From Pyrinomonadaceae bacterium (GTDB lineage Bacteria > Acidobacteriota > Blastocatellia > Pyrinomonadales > Pyrinomonadaceae), in the NCBI GenBank assembly GCA_014380365.1, contig JACMJZ010000009.1:1-64000 (forward strand): DNA of 64,000 bases. The letters run 5' to 3'. Shown one piece after another: positions 16,183 through 24,208 of this stretch. Every line of letters starts with the position of its first letter. Within the stretch, counting starts at the first letter, position 1. The position numbers and the translations under genes are program-made. The notes under the pieces are model-generated. The model was not told where the DNA came from. It searched no databases and saw nothing but the letters and a program-made list of their open reading frames with translations.

Positions 16183-17463
16183 CTACGGCCCCGGAGTGGG
16201 CGCGGTACCACTGCTTACGGCCGACAAATCATTTTTCGTTCGTGCGAACCAGATCATTGTCGCCGTCAGGCAGCCGCAAATGAAAGTGCCAATCCAGACG
16301 GCACTAGAGCCAAATCTCTCCATCGTCTGAACGCCTAACATTGGGCCAATGGCGAAGGCGACGCTAAACCCCATCGAGTAGAGGCCCATGTACGCGCCCG
16401 ACTGCGCAGGCGGCGCGACGTCTGAGACTTCAGCGGCGCTGGCCGGCAGCAGAATCATTTCTCCAAACGTCCAGACCACTACCGTTAAAGACAGCCAAAG
16501 CACGCCGCCGTCAAGTGCCATGCCGCCAAAACCAAGTCCGATCAAAAGTGCTCCGAGCGCCAGCGCGTGCCGGTTAGACCAGTCTGCCATGGCGGCGTTT
16601 AGCGGCACCTCGATCACAATAATGAGCACTGTGTTGATGGCCAGCAACATTCCGAAGCCTGCCTCGGTCATGTGGAGATCGCGTACCAGAAACAGAGGCA
16701 TGGCCGCCAGAGTTTGAAAGAAAACCAGTTCAACTGGAAGCATGGCCGCAAGAAAGTAAAGGAAGCGCCGGTCGTTCAACACACTTGAGTAAGGCAAGAC
16801 AGTTGAGGAACGTATGCCAGCCGTGGAAACGTTAGCGGGCAACTCGATTGACGCAGAATTGTTCTCAGACAACGCTGGTTTGCCGGGTCTCCAGGGCACG
16901 AGGACCAGGATTAGTCCCGCGAGCAGCGCCGTCGTTCCGTCCACATAGAACAACAACTTGAAGGACCGCATTGCCAGGAACCCTCCGACCACCGGGCCGA
17001 TACTCATTCCCAGGTTGATCGCCAGACGACTAAGCGCAAACGCCGCCTTGCGTTGGGCTGGTCCCGCGAGGTCGCCAATGATCGACATGCTGGGCGGGCG
17101 AAAGGCTTCATTGACGATGGCCCACACACCAGTCATCACCAGTATGCTGGTTAAGCTATGGGCGAACGGGAAGATGAAAAGGACAACGGCACTGAGGAAG
17201 AGCGAGAGCTTGATGATCCGCAAACCACCCAGCCGATCTGATAACCGGCCGGAGAGCGGTGCGATGACGATTGCAGCGATCCCATAAATCGTGAGGGCTA
17301 AACCTGCGGTAGCGGCTGAGAAGCGGCGCTCCACTGTAAGGTAGAGAGTGAGGAAAGGAAGCACCATTGTGCCCGCGCGGTTAACGAGGGTTGCGAGACA
17401 AAGAATCCAAACCTCTCTCGGGAGCGCTCTCAACCCGCGCCACGGATTTTGGATGACCGACAC
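16183..17463 (-). CDS. Major facilitator superfamily transporter
   Basis: This 426-residue inner-membrane carrier has about 12 hydrophobic segments. The MFS motif A variant GRLSDRLGGLRI lies between the second and third helices. A soluble loop (about residues 195-225) separates the two halves. The sequence resembles multidrug-efflux-type MFS proteins, but the cargo cannot be predicted. The start is GTG 17463, with AGGAG abutting it; that spacing is unusually short, so the true start could lie a little downstream. It follows tag on the same strand by 21 bases, so the two are probably co-transcribed. Confidence 0.88.
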   Translation of the reverse strand: MSVIQNPWRGLRALPREVWILCLATLVNRAGTMVLPFLTLYLTVERRFSAATAGLALTIYGIAAIVIAPLSGRLSDRLGGLRIIKLSLFLSAVVLFIFPFAHSLTSILVMTGVWAIVNEAFRPPSMSIIGDLAGPAQRKAAFALSRLAINLGMSIGPVVGGFLAMRSFKLLFYVDGTTALLAGLILVLVPWRPGKPALSENNSASIELPANVSTAGIRSSTVLPYSSVLNDRRFLYFLAAMLPVELVFFQTLAAMPLFLVRDLHMTEAGFGMLLAINTVLIIVIEVPLNAAMADWSNRHALALGALLIGLGFGGMALDGGVLWLSLTVVVWTFGEMILLPASAAEVSDVAPPAQSGAYMGLYSMGFSVAFAIGPMLGVQTMERFGSSAVWIGTFICGCLTATMIWFARTKNDLSAVSSGTAPTPGP

Positions 17464-17484
17464 CTCCTAGTAGTCGGAGACTTG

Positions 17485-18054
17485 CTACCCTTTGCCAATC
17501 TGGCTGATCTCGCGATAACGAAAACAAGTGTGGTCGTGGTCGTTAACCAGACCGACCGCTTGCATAAACGCATAACAGATCGTTGGTCCGACAAACTTAA
17601 ATCCGCGCTTAGTTAGATCCTTGCTAATCGACTCGGACAGCGTTGTTTGCGCGAGCACCGGCGTTCCACGCTTTCGCGTTATCGGCAGGCCGTCAACGAA
17701 ACCCCAGATGTATTTGTCAAAACTGCCGAACTCCTCCTGGACTGCGTTGAAGGCTTTAGCATTCTGAATTGCAGCCGCAATCTTCAGCCGATTGCGAATG
17801 ATGCCCGGGTTCAAGAGCAGCTGTTGAATCTTCTGTTGGGTGTAGCGGGCGATCTTTGCGGAATCAAACTGATCAAACGCGGCGCGGTAGTTGTCGCGTT
17901 TGTTCAAGACAGTTTCCCAGCTCAAACCTGCCTGAGCGCCTTCGAGGATCAGAAACTCAAAGAGCGTTCGATCGTCGTGCAGAGGCACGCCCCACTCATT
18001 GTCATGGTAGGCGATTGAGAGATCGGTTCTTGGCCAGGCGCAGCGTTTCGGCAT
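17485..18054 (-). CDS. tag: DNA-3-methyladenine glycosylase I
   Basis: Tag removes 3-methyladenine from alkylated DNA as the first step of base excision repair. The 189-residue product opens MPKRCAWPRTDLSIAYHDNEWG and ends with DHDHTCFR, carrying the zinc ligands C5, H17 and the late His/Cys pair. GAQAGLSWETVLNKR and GFKFVGPTICYAFMQAVGLV are strong family motifs. ATG 18054 is the only sensible start, since C5 is needed. The MFS gene lies 21 bases downstream on the same strand. Confidence 0.95.
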   Translation of the reverse strand: MPKRCAWPRTDLSIAYHDNEWGVPLHDDRTLFEFLILEGAQAGLSWETVLNKRDNYRAAFDQFDSAKIARYTQQKIQQLLLNPGIIRNRLKIAAAIQNAKAFNAVQEEFGSFDKYIWGFVDGLPITRKRGTPVLAQTTLSESISKDLTKRGFKFVGPTICYAFMQAVGLVNDHDHTCFRYREISQIGKG

Positions 18055-18253
18055 GCGCGCATCTTAACAGGAGGTGGAACGGACGGGATTGTTTTTTGTC
18101 CACAATGGAGACTCTGTACGACCTTTTTCGCGGCCATCACAATCGACCTGAAAATGTCTGTCTACTTCTTCGGCAGCATAGATATGCCACCGCCCAGATG
18201 GTAAACTGTCTCCTCGATTGCGCGTTTGATGGATGAATAGAGCCGCCTGATTA

Positions 18254-18631
18254 ATGACAACACTAGAAAAAATCATCGAGGAAGTACGAAAACTGCCGGT
18301 TGAAGAACAGCGGCGTTTACGCGCAGCCCTCGAAACGCTTGACTCAAAGCGAGAGGCACCAACTGCCAAGGAAGCTTCGCGCCCGAGACGAGAATCCCTG
18401 CACGACAGCAACGGGAACGAACAGGTCCGCCGGCGGCGTATGGAGTGGTTGAAATCGAATCGCGAAGAGTACGGTGGACAATACGTCGCGCTTGATGGTG
18501 ATCAACTCGTCGCGGTTGCTCCAAACTATCGTGTCGCTAGAGAGAAAGCGCTGGCAGCCGGCAAGTCGAACGCATTCGTCACTTACTTGTCGAAGCCGGA
18601 CGAAATAGCGGAGATGGGAGGTTGGGTGTGA
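18254..18631 (+). CDS. DUF5678 domain protein, first gene of a three-gene cassette
   Basis: The 125-residue product has a charged helical N-terminus (LEKIIEEVRKLPVEEQRRLR) like those of small antitoxin-type proteins. A low-complexity linker follows, then a DUF5678-like C-terminus (WLKSNREEYGGQYVALDGDQ to NAFVTYL). DUF5678 has no established biochemical role. Its last codons read GTGTGA, and the next gene starts at the GTG at 18628, so stop and start overlap by four bases. No clear ribosome site was seen before ATG 18254. The 199-base gap upstream shows nothing else recognisable. Confidence 0.78.
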   Translation: MTTLEKIIEEVRKLPVEEQRRLRAALETLDSKREAPTAKEASRPRRESLHDSNGNEQVRRRRMEWLKSNREEYGGQYVALDGDQLVAVAPNYRVAREKALAAGKSNAFVTYLSKPDEIAEMGGWV

Positions 18632-19035
18632 GGCATCAACTCGCCTTCACGGAGTTGGTTAATTATGACGCCGGTCAGCCGAGCATCACCGTTACCGTTA
18701 CCCTGAGCGTGAGTCAGACGCGAGTAGACTGCGCCGCGAGAGTAGATACTGGCTCCTCCAATTGCATCTTCGCCCGCAACCTGGGAGAAGAGTTGGGACT
18801 CGACATCGAGACGGGTCTGCGCCTGGTCATTAGTACCGTAACCGGCACCTTCGTGGCCTATCTGCACGAAGTTAATTTATCGCTCGCCTCTTTTGAGTTT
18901 AGCGGGCTGGTCGCCTTCGCTGAGGATAGGGAATTTCAGCGCAATGTATTAGGCCGACGTGGATTCATCGAGCAAATGACTCTTGGTCTTGTCGATTACG
19001 AAGGCAAGTTGTATCTGGGCCGCTATGACGAATGA
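18628..19035 (+). CDS. Retropepsin-like (clan AA) aspartic protease
   Basis: The catalytic loop reads ARVDTGSSNCIFA (about residues 33-45), the DTG/S motif of pepsin-like proteases. A conserved ending FQRNVLGRRGFIEQMTLGLV matches the hydrophobic-hydrophobic-glycine segment of retropepsins. With one DTG in 135 residues, it must act as a homodimer if active. There is no signal peptide, so it is cytoplasmic. GTG 18628 overlaps the DUF5678 stop (GTGA); an in-frame TTG at 18622 would add two residues. The following nuclease-like gene overlaps its stop as ATGA. Small clan AA proteases often sit beside DUF5678 genes in my recollection; that association should be checked. Confidence 0.82.
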   Translation: MRHQLAFTELVNYDAGQPSITVTVTLSVSQTRVDCAARVDTGSSNCIFARNLGEELGLDIETGLRLVISTVTGTFVAYLHEVNLSLASFEFSGLVAFAEDREFQRNVLGRRGFIEQMTLGLVDYEGKLYLGRYDE

Positions 19036-19466
19036 CGAGACCTAGCAATGATGTGATTTCTGATTTTCTGTTATCAGATGCGCGATTCACGAAATTGGTC
19101 GAACTTAAATTGCCGAACACCACCAGCTTGTTTGAGAATAGGCGAAACAGGTCAGATTCCTGGCGACTTTCTACTGATTTGACGGATGCTATTAGTCAAA
19201 TCTTGGCACAAAAAGCTAACTGGGAATTACAAGCAAGGAATCGGAACTATGATGCCGCTGGCAATTTGGTTCGTGAAAGAGCAAGTGACGTCGAATGCAT
19301 TCTTGTCATTGGGATGCACGCTACGATTTCCGGAAGCGAACACGAAATTGAGATTAAGTTAAAGACGCTTGAGCTGTACAGACGAAATTTACGAAGTATC
19401 GAAATTGTCCTCTACGACGAGTTATTTGATCGAGCCGGGTTCATCGTTGCGGGTCAAGCACCTTGA
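19032..19466 (+). CDS. Shedu-type (DUF4263) nuclease core, N-terminally minimal
   Basis: The 144-residue product matches the Shedu anti-phage nuclease domain from its active site to its end. ISDFLLSDARFTKLVELKLP gives the PD-(D/E)xK pattern: D in SDF and ExK in VELK. TSLF, then LTDAISQILAQKANW and VECILVIGM follow. The family ending IEIVLYDELFDRAGFIV is present. The segment that normally precedes the catalytic aspartate, and any sensor domain, are missing. An in-frame TGA at 19026-19028 closes the frame just before ATG 19032. GC by hand count over four lines is about 44%, against about 60% in a line of the protease gene. It is either a compact nuclease coupled to the protease gene or a 5'-truncated remnant placed beside it. 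Confidence 0.72.
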   Translation: MTRPSNDVISDFLLSDARFTKLVELKLPNTTSLFENRRNRSDSWRLSTDLTDAISQILAQKANWELQARNRNYDAAGNLVRERASDVECILVIGMHATISGSEHEIEIKLKTLELYRRNLRSIEIVLYDELFDRAGFIVAGQAP

Positions 19467-19538
19467 AGGCGTGTCTGGCCAGAGCTAGAGTGCGACGTTC
19501 TACGACTGTTAGTAAGCACGCCTCTGCTAACGCCCGCA

Positions 19539-22022
19539 CTACTTCCCGAGTCGCCCGACTAAGCTTGCTACCACTGTGATCAGCTCACTGACCTCTACTG
19601 GTTTCGCAACGTGAGTATTGAAGCCTGCCATTATTGCCCGCATACGATCCTGGACGCGCGCATAGGCAGTCAGGGCCACGGCCGGAATTCGCTGGTATTT
19701 ACTTTCTTCCCGCCCGCGAATCTGGCGAATCAGTTCATAGCCGTCCGTGTTCGGCATCCCAATGTCGCTAATCATCAAATCAAATTCGACCAGCTCGAGT
19801 GCTTTTAGTGCTTCCTCCACGCTCGTCACGCCCGTAACTTTCGCGCCGCGTTGCGCCAGCTCGGCTCCGATTAAGTCCAGAGCGTCCATCTCATCGTCGA
19901 CCACGAGAATCCTCAATCCTTCAAGGTCAGTCGATCCTGGCTGGACATCTCTGAAAACCGCTGCAGCGTTGGCCACGGTCTCAGGATGCAAATCGCCGCT
20001 CGGCAGCGGCAAGCGCACTTTGAAGATCGCTCCCTTTGCAATCCCCCGGTTCTCCACTTCTATCGTGCCGCCATGCAATTCGACGAGATGTCGAACAATC
20101 GCCAGACCCAAACCGAGGCCGCCATGCGTTCGCGTCGTCGAGCCGTCGGCTTGACGAAACCGCTCGAAGACGTGAGGCAGGAACGCCGGATTAATGCCGG
20201 GCCCGCTGTCAGTAACTTGAATCTGCACGTGTGAAGCCGTCTGGCTTACGGCTATCTCAACTCGGCCACCGCTGGGCGTAAATTTCGCCGCGTTTGAGAG
20301 GATGTTCCAAATAACCTGCTGAAGGCGATCGGGATCACCTGAAACCATTCTCAGACTCGCATCGATGACGGTATCGATTTTTATTTCTTTTGCTTCCATT
20401 GCCGGACGGACTGCATCAAGCGCTGCATCCACCACGGCAACAAGATCAACGGGACTCAGGTTGAGCTGGAGCTTGCCGGTAATCACCCGCGACACGTCGA
20501 GGATGTCTTCGATGATCTGCTTCTGGGCCCACGCGTTTCTTTCCACAACTTCCAGCGCGTGTTTTGAGCCCTCGCTATCGAGGCGCCCCGAGCCCAGCAT
20601 CCGCGACCAGCCGATGACCGCGTTTAATGGGGTCCGCAGCTCGTGGGAGAGCGTGGCGAGAAACTCGTCCTTCAAGCGGTTAGCTTTCTCTGCGTCGGCA
20701 CGGGCAGCCCGCTCACTCTCAAGTAACGCGGCGAGTCGCTCTTCCGCGCGCTTGCGTTCAGTAAACTGGCCAATCTGCCCGCCTATCCCAACCACCATCT
20801 TCAACAGTTCGTCGTCAGGTTCCCTGATTTCGGGACTGAAGAATTCGATGACTCCCAAAATGTCCCCGCCCAGAACGATGGGGAAACCAAAAGCGCCATG
20901 AAGGCCTTCCCGCGAGGCCGCCCCGGCTCGCGGGAAGTTCGGATCTTCTACGACGTTATCAATCCAGGCAGCCTCGCCGGTGGCCCAGATGCGGCCAGGT
21001 AATCCCACACCCTTTACGAACGCCAGGCTCCGCGTCAGCCGATCGAACTCAGGCGTCGCACGCGAACTAGCGTGGCAAATTTCCACAACTCGCAGCACTG
21101 CGTTTTCGCGATCAACTTTCCAAAAAGCGCCAATCTCCCAATCGAGGCTCTCGCAGGCAGTTTGGAGAATTTGTTTTGCGCTCTCTGAGAAATCGTGCGA
21201 TTCCGAAAGGATTTGGGTAACTGCATATTGCAGTGCCAGCCGGCTTTCAGTGCGCTTGCGCTCAGTAATATCTCGCGTGAAGCAGCGCGTGTGGACAAAC
21301 TTGCCGTCTTCCCGATAAACGCTCGAATTGATCCGAACCTGCTTCGTGCCGCCGTCCTTGCAAAGCATCCGCGCGTCGTAGTCGCGCAGCACCTCGCCGG
21401 CAGTCAGACGCTCGAGGATGTCATCAATCACTTCCTTGTCGGCGTGAAACTCCGCGATGTGATGACCCACATATTCTTCTCGCGTGTAACCCAGAAGATC
21501 GAGTTCTGACTGGTTAACCCGCAGCACAATTCCATCAGGCCCGACCCAGTGTAAGCCGATTGCTGCGTTGTCAAAGAAGTCGGTCAACTCAGCTTCGCTG
21601 CGGCGCAAGGCCTGCTCGACGCGCTTGCGCTCCGTGATGTCGTGTTTGATGCCAACGAAGCAAACAGGCACACCGGCTTCGTCGCGCATCACGAAAGCAG
21701 TGAGATCTACAAAACGCGTCTCGCCGTCTTTTGTCCGGTTGACTACTTCGCCGCGAAACTCCCCTTCGGCCGCCACCTTTTCCACGGTTGCAGCGAAGGT
21801 TTGCTCGCCCATGTGAATTGCGGGGGTCTGGTTTTTCAGATCCTCGTTTGAGTAACCCAACAGTGCGGCGTGGGCAGCATTCTGGTCGAGGTAAAAGCCC
21901 TGCAGGTCGAGTATCACGATCGGCTCACTCGAACTCTCGAAGATCGCGCGATAGAGATCCGGACGCAACTCGACCGGCAGAGAATGGGAGCCAGTTTCTT
22001 TCACGTGAATTTTGCGAGACAT
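19539..22022 (-). CDS. PAS-PAS-GAF hybrid histidine kinase with receiver
   Basis: This 827-residue signalling protein has no obvious membrane segment. Two PAS/PAC units (about residues 25-140 and 145-265, each ending DITERKR) are followed by a GAF domain (about 275-420). The HisKA box has the phospho-acceptor H460 in [17 protein letters not shown]. An HATPase domain follows (NAAKFTPSGG, GPGIN, GGLGLGLAIV). The C-terminal receiver has D753 in LMISDIGMP and a late lysine in THVAKPVE. The frame is open to a TTG at 22085; ATG 22022 begins MSRKIHVKE and is preferred. It faces the Shedu-like gene tail to tail. Its transmitter closely resembles that of the kinase at 56620, so the two are paralogues. 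Confidence 0.93.
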   Translation of the reverse strand: MSRKIHVKETGSHSLPVELRPDLYRAIFESSSEPIVILDLQGFYLDQNAAHAALLGYSNEDLKNQTPAIHMGEQTFAATVEKVAAEGEFRGEVVNRTKDGETRFVDLTAFVMRDEAGVPVCFVGIKHDITERKRVEQALRRSEAELTDFFDNAAIGLHWVGPDGIVLRVNQSELDLLGYTREEYVGHHIAEFHADKEVIDDILERLTAGEVLRDYDARMLCKDGGTKQVRINSSVYREDGKFVHTRCFTRDITERKRTESRLALQYAVTQILSESHDFSESAKQILQTACESLDWEIGAFWKVDRENAVLRVVEICHASSRATPEFDRLTRSLAFVKGVGLPGRIWATGEAAWIDNVVEDPNFPRAGAASREGLHGAFGFPIVLGGDILGVIEFFSPEIREPDDELLKMVVGIGGQIGQFTERKRAEERLAALLESERAARADAEKANRLKDEFLATLSHELRTPLNAVIGWSRMLGSGRLDSEGSKHALEVVERNAWAQKQIIEDILDVSRVITGKLQLNLSPVDLVAVVDAALDAVRPAMEAKEIKIDTVIDASLRMVSGDPDRLQQVIWNILSNAAKFTPSGGRVEIAVSQTASHVQIQVTDSGPGINPAFLPHVFERFRQADGSTTRTHGGLGLGLAIVRHLVELHGGTIEVENRGIAKGAIFKVRLPLPSGDLHPETVANAAAVFRDVQPGSTDLEGLRILVVDDEMDALDLIGAELAQRGAKVTGVTSVEEALKALELVEFDLMISDIGMPNTDGYELIRQIRGREESKYQRIPAVALTAYARVQDRMRAIMAGFNTHVAKPVEVSELITVVASLVGRLGK

Positions 22023-22106
22023 AACCCAGGCTCGACCGGGACACGGCAGTTGAAGATTCAAGGGGAGTCGAAATAATAACACCAAAGGTTGAGCGACCTA
22101 AACTGC

Positions 22107-22155
22107 GTGGCACGCGCATCCTGCGCGTGATTCACGGGCGGGACGCCCGTGCCAC
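22107..22155. repeat. Palindromic repeat, GTGGCACG family
   Basis: GTGGCACG at 22107 pairs with the CGTGCCAC ending at 22155. Two inner hairpins are nested inside, CACGCGCATCCTGCGCGTG and CACGGGCGGGACGCCCGTG. The element lies upstream of the kinase gene and the peroxiredoxin gene, which diverge from this gap. Confidence 0.85.
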
Positions 22156-22303
22156 TTTTCGAGCGGCTCCCTCCGTGTCAAGCATTTGACTTGCCCCTCC
22201 TTTGGAGGTAAAAGCCTAGCTGAATTCATAACCTACAATCGCGAGCAACCCTTCCCTTGCAACCTGCGGGGGAAGTGACTCTTTGAAATGGAAGGAGATC
22301 GAA

Positions 22304-22972
22304 ATGGCTTTACGTTTAGGAGACATCGCACCCGATTTCAAGGCGGATACTACTGACGGCCCGATTAGCTTTCATGATTGGATCGGAGATAGCTGGGCTG
22401 TACTCTTTTCACACCCCAAGGATTTCACCCCCGTTTGCACCACTGAGCTCGGCGAGTGTGCGCGCCTCAAACCCGAATTCGACCGGCGTGGCGTGAAGGT
22501 CATCGGCCTGAGCGTTGACAAAACAGACTCGCACAGCAGATGGGCCGAAGACATCAAGGAGACTCAAGGCACGGCTCTCAACTTTCCAGTCATCGCCGAT
22601 CCGGATCACAAGGTGGCCGAACTCTACGACATGATCCATCCTGAGATTAGCGATATCTTCACGGTCCGTTCAGTTTTCATTATCGGGCCGGACAAGAAAG
22701 TGAAGTTGATGATCACTTATCCGGCGAGCACTGGCCGCAACTTCGACGAGATTCTGCGGGTGATTGATTCTCTGCAGCTGACGGCGAAGTACAGCGTGGC
22801 CACTCCAGTGAATTGGAAAGACGGCGACGACGTGATCATCGTCCCTTCGATGTCAGACGAAGACGCGAAGGCGAAGTTTCCCGCCGGCTGGAAAGCGCCG
22901 AAGCCTTATCTCCGTATTACGCCACAGCCGAATAAGACAACCACCGATACAGCGGCCAAAAGCGCTTCGTAA
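22304..22972 (+). CDS. 1-Cys peroxiredoxin (Prx6-like)
   Basis: This thiol peroxidase reduces H2O2, alkyl hydroperoxides or peroxynitrite in the cytoplasm. The peroxidatic residue is C45 in FTPVCTTELGE, within HPKDFTPVCTT. The long C-terminal extension (SLQLTAKYSVATPVNW, then GWKAPKPYLRITPQP) marks the Prx6 subgroup; length is 222 residues. There is a second nearby cysteine (GECARL) but no classical C-terminal resolving cysteine. The frame starts at 22283, but ATG 22304 has AAGGAG at the right distance. It is monocistronic. Confidence 0.94.
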   Translation: MALRLGDIAPDFKADTTDGPISFHDWIGDSWAVLFSHPKDFTPVCTTELGECARLKPEFDRRGVKVIGLSVDKTDSHSRWAEDIKETQGTALNFPVIADPDHKVAELYDMIHPEISDIFTVRSVFIIGPDKKVKLMITYPASTGRNFDEILRVIDSLQLTAKYSVATPVNWKDGDDVIIVPSMSDEDAKAKFPAGWKAPKPYLRITPQPNKTTTDTAAKSAS

Positions 22973-23113
22973 AATAGTAGGTTTAGAGGCGGGCCCCGCC
23001 CGCCCTTGTCGTAGTTGTTGCAGTCGTTGACTAAATTCTAGTCCAGGCGCAGATATCGAGCATTCTGCGCCTTTCACTTTCCCGGGAAGGATTCTGCATA
23101 GGAGTGCGCATTC

Positions 23114-24013
23114 ATGAAAACCATAAAAGTATTGTCGATCGTCATCATAGTGCTCGCAGTTCTAAACGTTGCCGCACACGCAGGACAAGTATCGAGGCCA
23201 GGCAGGCGAGTGGCTCCAAGGACGGTTGTTCTTAGTCTCTACAACCAACACAAAAGGCAGAGCCCGTTTTTTCAAACCAGGAGCCGTGCTTTGCTGGATA
23301 GGTATTTCACGAGGGAACTGGCCGACCTGATTTGGCAGGATGCGCGGTCTTCCAGAGGGGAAGTGGGGGCCTTAGACGGCGATCCGCTGTACAACGCCCA
23401 GGATATGCAGATTAAGAATTTTGCCGTGCGCGAGCGAAGTGTGGGGACAGGGACTGCGGAGATTGCAGTTTCCTTTGAAAACTTCAATGAGAAACACGAG
23501 ATACTTTTCCGGCTGGTTCCGACGGGAATGAGTTGGAAAATAGCCGACATCGCGTACGACGATGGCACGACTCTCCTGGGAATTCTACGGCGTGATAGAA
23601 ATTCCGCTGAACACGGCGTGCGGGTTAAAATCTATCTCGTCGCGTTGGGTGATAATGGAAGAACCGGAAAGAAAATTGGGTGTGAAGATAGCCTCGTACC
23701 TGTTACGCGCACAATCAGCAAGACTGCAGCGCCATTGAAGGCTGCGCTGGCACAACTTTTGGCGACGCCTCAGCATCCTGCTGAAAATCCCAAGCTGGAG
23801 AATTTCTGGAAAGGACGAGACCTGAAGATTAAATCCGTTGCGATTCGTAACAACATGGCGATGATCTACATTTCCGGCGAGGTGTTTGTGGCAGGAGTTT
23901 GCGACATCCCCAGGATCGAATCCCAGATCGAGCAAACAGGGCGACAGTTTCCCAACGTGAAACGAGTAAAGGTGTTCATTGGCGGCCGCACGCTGCGCGA
24001 AGCGCTTCGCTAA
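23114..24013 (+). CDS. Exported DUF3828 plus GerMN-like domain protein
   Basis: The 299-residue product has a signal peptide (KVLSIVIIVLAVLNVAAHA). A DUF3828-like domain follows at about residues 35-165 (VVLSLYNQHKR, LLDRYFTRELADLIWQDA, GDPLYNAQD, WKIADIAYDDG). The C-terminal part (about 178-299) looks like a GerMN domain: VKIYLVALGD, then PLKAALAQLLATP, MIYISGEV and VKRVKVFIGG. Both domains are usually periplasmic or surface-associated and of unknown biochemical function. Neighbouring genes give no functional hint. Confidence 0.75.
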   Translation: MKTIKVLSIVIIVLAVLNVAAHAGQVSRPGRRVAPRTVVLSLYNQHKRQSPFFQTRSRALLDRYFTRELADLIWQDARSSRGEVGALDGDPLYNAQDMQIKNFAVRERSVGTGTAEIAVSFENFNEKHEILFRLVPTGMSWKIADIAYDDGTTLLGILRRDRNSAEHGVRVKIYLVALGDNGRTGKKIGCEDSLVPVTRTISKTAAPLKAALAQLLATPQHPAENPKLENFWKGRDLKIKSVAIRNNMAMIYISGEVFVAGVCDIPRIESQIEQTGRQFPNVKRVKVFIGGRTLREALR

Positions 24014-24072
24014 GATCAAGCTCCGGCTGCGCCTCGTTGGCGGCTTTCCTCTCGCTCAGGACTAAAAGCGCT

Positions 24073-24198
24073 ATCCGCAGATTACGCAGATTACACCGAT
24101 GTCAGCCAAGAAGGTTAAGAACGAGTACCGGCAGCGGCAAGACATTTCTTATCCCCTCTGCGTTGCTCTTAATCTGTGAAATCTGTGTAATCTGCGGA
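24073..24198. repeat. Palindromic repeat, CAGATTACGCAGATTA family, copy 1
   Basis: The left arm (24073-24100) contains CGCAGATTACGCAGATTACA and the right arm (24171-24198) AATCTGTGAAATCTGTGTAA. It lies between two convergent genes (24013 and 24209). A second copy is at 37998-38134. Confidence 0.88.
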
Positions 24199-24208
24199 CG
24201 GTGTCGAA

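Noticed and set aside
22023-22085. 21-codon extension of the hybrid kinase at 19539
   Set aside because: It begins at TTG without a ribosome site; the ATG at 22022 starts the natural N-terminus.
22984-23006. GGCGGGCCCCGCCCGCC hairpin as terminator of the peroxiredoxin gene
   Set aside because: The stem is good but no T-tract follows; it may be another small palindrome.
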